Shown here piece after piece: positions 32,024 to 36,878 of a DNA stretch of 36,878 nucleotides (positions are counted from its first letter, which is position 1; every line of letters begins with the position of its first letter). The stretch is from NCBI GenBank assembly GCA_000169075.1, contig AAVT01000016.1, positions 1 to 36,878 of the forward strand. The letters run 5' to 3'. The notes under the pieces are model-generated. The model was not told the origin of the DNA, did not search any database, and saw nothing but the letters and a program-made list of their open reading frames with translations. The translations under genes and the position numbers were made by a program. This stretch comes from a marine gamma proteobacterium HTCC2143. GTDB taxonomy: Bacteria > Pseudomonadota > Gammaproteobacteria > Pseudomonadales > Dasaniaceae.

Positions 32024-32830
32024 CTACTTAAGACCCAAAACGTCCTGCATATCAAACAAGCCCTTATCCTGTGCAGCAATCCAAACGGCGGCACGAACAG
32101 CTCCACGGCCAAAGCTCATTCTTGAACTGGCCTTGTGTGAAATTTCAACCCGCTCACCGTCAGCCAGAAACATCACCGTGTGGTCACCAACAACATCGCC
32201 ACCTCGAACAGTTGCAAAGCCTATTTCCTTTTCAGTGCGCGCACCAACCTGACCTTCACGGCCATAAACCGCTACATCTTTTAAATTGCGCTGCAATCCA
32301 TCGGCAACAGCTTCGCCCATACTTAATGCTGTACCTGAAGGTGCGTCTACTTTATGGCGATGATGAGCCTCAACAATTTCAACGTCGTAGTCATCCCCCA
32401 GTATTTTTGCAGCATCGTTAAGCAGCTTAAAACAAACATTAACACCGGTACTAAAATTTGTGGCCATGCAAATAGCCGACTGGTTAGCTGCCGAGGCAAT
32501 ACTCGCCTTATCATCTTCACTGCACCCAGTAGTACCAATGATCATTTTTTTACCATTGACGGAACATACTTTACTGTTAGCTACCGTTGCGGCCGGTGCA
32601 GTAAAGTCGATTAGCACATCGAAATGGTCTATCACGTCATTGATATTGGCAACAATTGAAATCCCATTTTTACCAAGCCCGGCAAGCTCCCCCGAATCAA
32701 CACCCACAGCAGGGCTCTCCGACCACTCTATAGCCGCGGTTAGCTCTGCATCTGGATGGAGATTGATTGCCTCAATCAAGGTTTTACCCATTCGCCCAGC
32801 GGCACCGGTTACTGCGATTTTTACCGCCAT
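32024..32830 (-). CDS. dapB: 4-hydroxy-tetrahydrodipicolinate reductase DapB
   Basis: DapB reduces hydroxy-tetrahydrodipicolinate with NAD(P)H in the lysine/diaminopimelate pathway. The nucleotide-binding loop VTGAAGRMG is at residues 7-15 and the catalytic/substrate motif EAHHRHKVDAPSGTA near 155-170. Length is 268 aa (E. coli 273). I start at the ATG at 32830 because GGAG lies 6 nt upstream; the longer frame from 32842 (MEYT) has no ribosome-binding site. It is 42 nt downstream of dnaJ on the same strand and may be in its operon. In pseudomonads carA follows immediately; here carA is 9.5 kb away. Confidence 0.96.
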   Translation of the reverse strand: MAVKIAVTGAAGRMGKTLIEAINLHPDAELTAAIEWSESPAVGVDSGELAGLGKNGISIVANINDVIDHFDVLIDFTAPAATVANSKVCSVNGKKMIIGTTGCSEDDKASIASAANQSAICMATNFSTGVNVCFKLLNDAAKILGDDYDVEIVEAHHRHKVDAPSGTALSMGEAVADGLQRNLKDVAVYGREGQVGARTEKEIGFATVRGGDVVGDHTVMFLADGERVEISHKASSRMSFGRGAVRAAVWIAAQDKGLFDMQDVLGLK

Positions 32831-32872
32831 GGTGTACTCCATTAAATTCTATTGAGTATGAGACTTACACAT

Positions 32873-34009
32873 CTATACTTTCATATCGTCAAAAAAGCTT
32901 TTTACACCGGCAAACCAAGATGATTTTTTCGGTGACTGATTGCCCTCTTTTTCAAACGACTCCTGCAACTGCTGTAATAGGTCTTTCTGGCTTTTGGTCA
33001 AATTGACCGGAGTTTCAAGCACCACACGGCACAATAAATCGCCGGTGGATCCGCCCCTAACAGGTGCAACACCCTTTCCTCTCAAGCGAAACAGTTTACC
33101 GGTTTGTGTTTCTTCAGGTATCTTTAATTTTACTCGGCCATCCAAGGTCGGCACTTCCAGCTCGCCACCCAGCGACGCGTCGGTAATACTAATAGGAACC
33201 TCGCAATAGAGATTTTTTCCATCCCGTTCAAAAATACTATGAGAACGGACATTAATTTGTACAAATAGATCACCGGAAGGACCACCATCTGGCCCCGCCT
33301 CACCTTCACCACTTAAGCGTATGCGATCACCGGTATCAACACCCGGCGGAACCTTCACAGACAGTGTTTTCGTTTCTTCTTTGAGTCCTTGACCGTGGCA
33401 ACTGTTACAGGGGTCAGAGATCATCTTACCCTTGCCTCGACAATTGGGGCAGGCTTGCTGCACCGAAAAGAAACCCTGTTGCATTCTCACCTGGCCGATA
33501 CCGCCGCAGGTAGTACAGGTAACTGGAGCGCTGCCTTTTTTTGCACCGCTACCACTACAGGGTTCACAGCTGACCAATGTAGGGATACGGATTTTTACTT
33601 CCGTTCCTTTTACAGCGGCCTCGAGATCAACATCCAAATTATAACGAAGATCACTGCCACGAGCAGGACCCCGGCTACGACCGCCACCTCCACCGCCGCC
33701 ACCAAATATATCGCCGAAGACATCACCAAATATGTCACCGAAATTGCCATTGCCACCGCCAAATCCACCAGCACCAGCGTTACCATTTACCGCATCATGA
33801 CCATACTGATCGTAGGCCGCACGTTTTTGAGAATCGGAAAGAACTTCGTAGGCTTCAGAGGCCTCTTTGAATTTCTCTTCTGAATCCTTATCATCAGGAT
33901 TACGATCGGGATGAAACTTCATCGCTACTCGGCGATAAGCTTTTTTAATGTCTTTTCCCGCGGAGTCTCTGGCAACACCGAGGATTTCGTAATAGTCGCG
34001 TTTGGACAT
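32873..34009 (-). CDS. dnaJ: Chaperone protein DnaJ
   Basis: DnaJ is the Hsp40 co-chaperone that delivers clients to DnaK and stimulates its ATPase. The J-domain has HPD at 33-35; a glycine/phenylalanine-rich linker (GAGGFGGGNGNFGDIFGD ...) follows. The zinc-finger region has four CxxCxGxG motifs: CEPCSGSG, CTTCGGIG, CPNCRGKG and CNSCHGQG. A C-terminal substrate-binding domain completes the 378-aa protein (E. coli 376). The start MSKRDYYEILG at 34009 is conserved in the family, so the 10 upstream in-frame codons are not coding. Translation may be influenced by the two hairpins in the dnaK-dnaJ gap. Confidence 0.97.
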   Translation of the reverse strand: MSKRDYYEILGVARDSAGKDIKKAYRRVAMKFHPDRNPDDKDSEEKFKEASEAYEVLSDSQKRAAYDQYGHDAVNGNAGAGGFGGGNGNFGDIFGDVFGDIFGGGGGGGGRSRGPARGSDLRYNLDVDLEAAVKGTEVKIRIPTLVSCEPCSGSGAKKGSAPVTCTTCGGIGQVRMQQGFFSVQQACPNCRGKGKMISDPCNSCHGQGLKEETKTLSVKVPPGVDTGDRIRLSGEGEAGPDGGPSGDLFVQINVRSHSIFERDGKNLYCEVPISITDASLGGELEVPTLDGRVKLKIPEETQTGKLFRLRGKGVAPVRGGSTGDLLCRVVLETPVNLTKSQKDLLQQLQESFEKEGNQSPKKSSWFAGVKSFFDDMKV

Positions 34010-34044
34010 ATCGTAATTCGATTCCAATATCAATTTCAACAGCA

Positions 34045-34090
34045 GCGTCAGTAAACTCCGGGACCGAAGACTCCCCGTTTTTACTGACGC
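34045..34090 (-). promoter_or_regulatory. Long hairpin in the dnaJ leader
   Basis: An 11-bp perfect stem, GCGTCAGTAAA (34045-34055) with TTTACTGACGC (34080-34090), encloses a smaller GGGA/TCCC pairing. It lies about 35 nt before the dnaJ start. With no T-tract it is probably a stability, processing or translation element rather than a terminator. Confidence 0.55.
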
Positions 34091-34104
34091 CCATTACGCA
34101 AAAT

Positions 34105-34123
34105 GCGCGGGACATGCCCGCGC
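34105..34123 (-). terminator. GC-rich hairpin after dnaK, possible partial terminator
   Basis: A perfect 7-bp stem (GCGCGGG/CCCGCGC, 5-nt loop) lies 25 nt after the dnaK stop. In the transcribed minus direction it is followed by ATTTTGCG, a short T-tract, so it may terminate some transcripts and lower dnaJ relative to dnaK. The + strand has the stronger T-run. Confidence 0.5.
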
Positions 34124-34148
34124 GTTTTTTGCTCAAATTTTAAAACGT

Positions 34149-36074
34149 TTACTTGTTATCTTCTTTCACTTCTTCAAACTCAGCATCAACGACGTCGTCG
34201 CCAGCTTCTGTTTGTTCAGCAGAATCTGCACCACCGCCGCCTTCCGCTTGCTCGGCCTGTTCTGCGTACATCTTTTGTGCCAGAGGACCAGACGTTTCAG
34301 TCAGCTTCTGGGTGGCAGCTTCCATGGCGGCTATGTCTTCGCCCGCCAAAGCTTCTTCCGCTTCTTTCACCGCACCTTCGATCGCTGCTTTTTCGTCATC
34401 AGTTGCCTTATCACCGGCTTCTTCAACAGTCTTTTTAGTCGCATTGATTAATCCTTCAAGGGTATTGCGGCTGGTAACTAGCTCCTCAAATTTCTGATCA
34501 GCCTCAGCATTCACTTCGGCATCCTGAACCATTTTTTCAATCTCTTCATCCGACAAACCCGAGGACGCAGTGATGCGAATAGACTGTTCTTTACCTGTCG
34601 CCTTGTCTTTTGCGCCAACATGCAAGATACCGTTAGCGTCCAAATCGAAGGTAACTTCAATTTGTGGCATACCGCGCTGAGAAGGTGGAATGTCCGTCAG
34701 ATCGAAACGACCCAATGATTTATTGCCAGAGGCCTGCTTACGCTCACCCTGAACAACGTGAATAGTTACCGCAGACTGGTTGTCTTCAGCGGTTGAGAAT
34801 ATCTGCGATTTCTTAGTAGGAATCGTGGTATTTTTCTCAATCAATGCTGTGGCAACACCACCCATTGTTTCAATACCCAGCGTCAGAGGTGTTACGTCTA
34901 ACAGCAATACATCGGTGACATCGCCGCTTAATACACCGCCCTGAATAGCCGCACCCATGGCAACAGCTTCATCGGGGTTAACATCCTTGCGAGGCTCTTT
35001 ACCGAAGAATTCAGCGACCTTAGTTTGAACCATTGGCATACGAGTTTGACCACCAACTAGAATTACATCGTCAATATCACCGGTGGACAAATCAGCATCT
35101 TGTAGCGCTTGTTTAACAGGCGCCAATGAGTTGACAACCAGTTCTTCAACTAAGGATTCTAGCTTGGCACGAGACAACTTAACCACCAAGTGTTTAGGAC
35201 CGGAGGCATCTGCCGTAATGTACGGGAGATTAACTTCTGTTTGCTGACTGGAAGACAGCTCAATTTTTGCTTTTTCAGCGGCTTCCTTGAGACGCTGCAT
35301 AGCCAACGGATCACCTTTCAAGTCCATACCGCTTTCTTTTTTGAATTCATCTGACAAATATTCAATCAGACGCATATCAAAATCTTCCCCGCCCAGGAAT
35401 GTGTCACCGTTTGTAGACAGCACTTCAAACTGATGTTCGCCATCAACTTCTGCAATCTCGATGATAGATATATCGAAGGTACCGCCACCCAAGTCATACA
35501 CTGCAATTGTATGGTCACCTTTTGCCTTGTCCATACCGTAGGCCAAGGCTGCCGCAGTCGGCTCGTTGATAATACGTTTGATTTCCAAACCGGCAATTTT
35601 CCCAGCGTCCTTGGTGGCTTGTCGCTGCGAGTCATTAAAATAAGCTGGCACGGTGACTACCGCTTCAGTGACTGACTCACCGAGAAACTCTTCAGCTGTT
35701 CTTTTCATTTTCATCAGGATTTCCGCAGAAACCTGTGGAGGAGCCATAGTTTTGCCTCGCGCAGATACCCATGCGTCGCCATTGTCAGCTGCAGCGATCG
35801 TATACGGAACCATCGAGATGTCTTTTTGTACAACATCGTCTTTATACTTTCTTCCGATCAACCGCTTAACCGCGAAAATAGTATTGGTCGGATTAGTGAC
35901 AGCCTGACGCTTGGCGCTCTGACCGACCAAGATTTCGCCATCTTCAGCGTAGCCAACAATTGACGGAGTAGTACGATCGCCTTCGCCATTTTCGATAACC
36001 CGCGGACCATCACCGTCAAGTACAGCAACACATGAATTGGTGGTTCCCAAGTCGATTCCGATAATTTTACCCAT
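34149..36074 (-). CDS. dnaK: Chaperone protein DnaK (Hsp70)
   Basis: DnaK is the ATP-driven Hsp70 chaperone. The nucleotide-binding domain begins MGKIIGIDLGTTNSCVAV, with the phosphate and adenosine motifs (IINEPTAAALAYG, AVYDLGGGTFDISI, VGGQTRMPMVQ). A conserved linker, VLLLDVTPLTLGIE, near 390-403 leads to the substrate-binding domain and helical lid. The last residues are the acidic DAEFEEVKEDNK tail typical of proteobacterial DnaK. Length is 641 aa (E. coli 638). GGAG precedes the start. grpE lies 154 nt upstream on the same strand with a possible sigma-32 promoter between. Confidence 0.99.
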   Translation of the reverse strand: MGKIIGIDLGTTNSCVAVLDGDGPRVIENGEGDRTTPSIVGYAEDGEILVGQSAKRQAVTNPTNTIFAVKRLIGRKYKDDVVQKDISMVPYTIAAADNGDAWVSARGKTMAPPQVSAEILMKMKRTAEEFLGESVTEAVVTVPAYFNDSQRQATKDAGKIAGLEIKRIINEPTAAALAYGMDKAKGDHTIAVYDLGGGTFDISIIEIAEVDGEHQFEVLSTNGDTFLGGEDFDMRLIEYLSDEFKKESGMDLKGDPLAMQRLKEAAEKAKIELSSSQQTEVNLPYITADASGPKHLVVKLSRAKLESLVEELVVNSLAPVKQALQDADLSTGDIDDVILVGGQTRMPMVQTKVAEFFGKEPRKDVNPDEAVAMGAAIQGGVLSGDVTDVLLLDVTPLTLGIETMGGVATALIEKNTTIPTKKSQIFSTAEDNQSAVTIHVVQGERKQASGNKSLGRFDLTDIPPSQRGMPQIEVTFDLDANGILHVGAKDKATGKEQSIRITASSGLSDEEIEKMVQDAEVNAEADQKFEELVTSRNTLEGLINATKKTVEEAGDKATDDEKAAIEGAVKEAEEALAGEDIAAMEAATQKLTETSGPLAQKMYAEQAEQAEGGGGADSAEQTEAGDDVVDAEFEEVKEDNK

Positions 36075-36156
36075 TGTCTTTCTCCAGTTTTTCTCTTACT
36101 GCCGAGCCTTCAGGCTCCGGCGTTAATAACTTTGGCTGATCGCCGCTCTTGCTGCT

Positions 36157-36184
36157 TATATTGGTGCTAAATTGATCATTTCAA
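36157..36184 (-). promoter_or_regulatory. Candidate sigma-32 promoter upstream of dnaK
   Basis: On the minus strand GGTTGAAA (TTGAAA at 36184-36179), a 14-bp spacer and CCAATATA (36164-36157) resemble the heat-shock consensus CTTGAAA/CCCCATnT. It is about 85 nt before the dnaK start. A GC-rich stem (GCCGGAGCC/GGCTCGGC, 36102-36122) lies between it and dnaK. Confidence 0.4.
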
Positions 36185-36228
36185 CCCATCGCCGCTGTTT
36201 TGTCGGTAATATTCCAAATCCAGACGCC

Positions 36229-36867
36229 TTATACCTGCTCATCAATTGATGGAGCTACAGCCTTAGAGACCATTACCATTGCAGGCCGCAACAGGCGTTC
36301 GTTCAAAACATAGCCCTTTTGCATTACCAGGGTTACCGTATTCGGCTCCACATCAGGGTTTTCAACCATAGACATTGCCTGATGAAACTGTGGATCAAAA
36401 GGCTCACCCAGAGGATCGAGCTGCATAATGTTAAATTTCGCCAGCGTATCAACCAGAGATTTCTGGGTTAGCGCCACGCCCTCTAACAACACTTTAACAA
36501 CTTCATTGTCTTTGTCGGCTGAATCAAGGGCCCGCTCAAGGTTATCTGCGACGCCGAGAAGCTCACTAGCAAATTTTTCCAACGCAAACTTGCGGGCATT
36601 CTCAATATCTTTCTCGGACCGACGCCTTATGTTTTGCGCTTCCGCTAGGGTCCTCAGAGCATCATCCCTAGTTTTTGCTAATTCATCTTCCAGTGCCTCA
36701 ATTTGTGCCTCTGGACTTAAAATCTGGTCTTCGCTTTCAGGCGACTCCGACACCTCGCTATCTTCCACCGTACCGTCTACTACCTCGTGGATATCGGTTA
36801 GTGAGTGCTCTGCTTGCTGATCGTTTTCAACGTTGGTTTTTTCTTGGTCCGACACCGTATTCTCCAT
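36229..36867 (-). CDS. grpE: Nucleotide exchange factor GrpE
   Basis: GrpE releases ADP from DnaK and acts as a thermosensor of the cycle. The 212-aa protein has an acidic, low-complexity N-terminus (~1-45), a long coiled coil (EAQIEALEDELAKTRDDALRT and on to about 110) and the C-terminal beta domain with FDPQFHQAMSMVENPDVEPNTV and VMQKGYVLNERLLRPAMVMVSKA, the family signature. It is complete; the start ATG at 36867 is only 11 bp from the window edge, so its promoter lies outside. The gene order grpE-dnaK-dnaJ is the standard Hsp70 operon order. Confidence 0.97.
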   Translation of the reverse strand: MENTVSDQEKTNVENDQQAEHSLTDIHEVVDGTVEDSEVSESPESEDQILSPEAQIEALEDELAKTRDDALRTLAEAQNIRRRSEKDIENARKFALEKFASELLGVADNLERALDSADKDNEVVKVLLEGVALTQKSLVDTLAKFNIMQLDPLGEPFDPQFHQAMSMVENPDVEPNTVTLVMQKGYVLNERLLRPAMVMVSKAVAPSIDEQV

Positions 36868-36878
36868 TTATCACTGAT

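Noticed and set aside
33389..33883. 164-codon + strand frame opposite dnaJ
   Set aside because: Low-complexity Thr/Ala-rich translation produced by the Gly-rich dnaJ region read backwards.
1..36878. CRISPR arrays, tRNA/rRNA genes, insertion sequences, phage attachment sites
   Set aside because: No regularly spaced repeats, no cloverleaf or rRNA sequence, no transposase and no target-site duplication were seen.

Overview
The window reads as chromosome of a free-living, probably marine gammaproteobacterium related to the Pseudomonas/Cellvibrio/Spongiibacter side of the class. This rests on gene content (rimO, rsmE, htpX, greA, carAB, dapB, grpE-dnaK-dnaJ, a 531-aa isocitrate lyase with a 722-aa malate synthase G, aceK, a PEP-CTERM protein) and on the recognisable Pseudomonas-type order grpE-dnaK-dnaJ-dapB ... 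carA-carB-greA. The lineage is inferred; no rRNA or tRNA gene lies in the window. Genes are densely packed, and I see no CRISPR array, phage module or intact transposon.

Layout. (1) 84-3153: rimO and rsmE (ribosome modification) on +, msrA on -, and a 64-aa orphan. (2) 3245-9870, all on -: a poly-N-acetylglucosamine-type exopolysaccharide module with a very large PgaA-like porin, PgaC-like synthase and PgaD-like partner, followed by a PEP-CTERM protein. There is no pgaB deacetylase in the module. A perfect 8-bp inverted repeat sits just upstream of a consensus -10 box before pgaA. (3) 10019-12868, on +: a VWA-domain protein, a membrane-bound J-domain protein, a 102-aa orphan and the heat-shock protease HtpX. 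(4) 12917-16346, on -: three secreted or membrane-anchored haem proteins (cytochrome c4-like, di-haem peroxidase, beta-helix/cytochrome c fusion), the least understood unit here. (5) 16514-22545: a SPOR lipoprotein on +, then on - a small DUF6122-like membrane protein, greA, carB and carA. carA has a UUG start behind a perfect Shine-Dalgarno and a leader with promoter, short reading frames and an intrinsic terminator, which looks like an attenuator. (6) 22998-31472: an AEC transporter and the glyoxylate-shunt cluster aceK, rraA, aceA (-), a LysR regulator and glcB (+). (7) 31473-32023: a 551-bp spacer with the glcB terminator and a strongly folded block that may be a decayed group II intron. 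(8) 32024-36867, on -: grpE, dnaK, dnaJ and dapB.

How they work together. Isocitrate lyase and malate synthase G form the glyoxylate bypass, and AceK sets flux by switching isocitrate dehydrogenase on and off. The LysR protein encoded between the two enzymes is the obvious candidate regulator, and ATTCA/TGAAT dyads occur before aceA/lysR and, imperfectly, before glcB. This cluster and the AEC gene lie between dapB and carA, splitting a block that is contiguous in pseudomonads. GrpE, DnaK and DnaJ are the general Hsp70 system; the J-domain/VWA pair and HtpX form a second, membrane-oriented quality-control group.

The most interesting candidates for undescribed biology are the peroxidase/cytochrome/beta-helix trio, the pgaB-less pga locus with its operator-like repeat, the carA leader and the 31.8-32.0 kb structured block.
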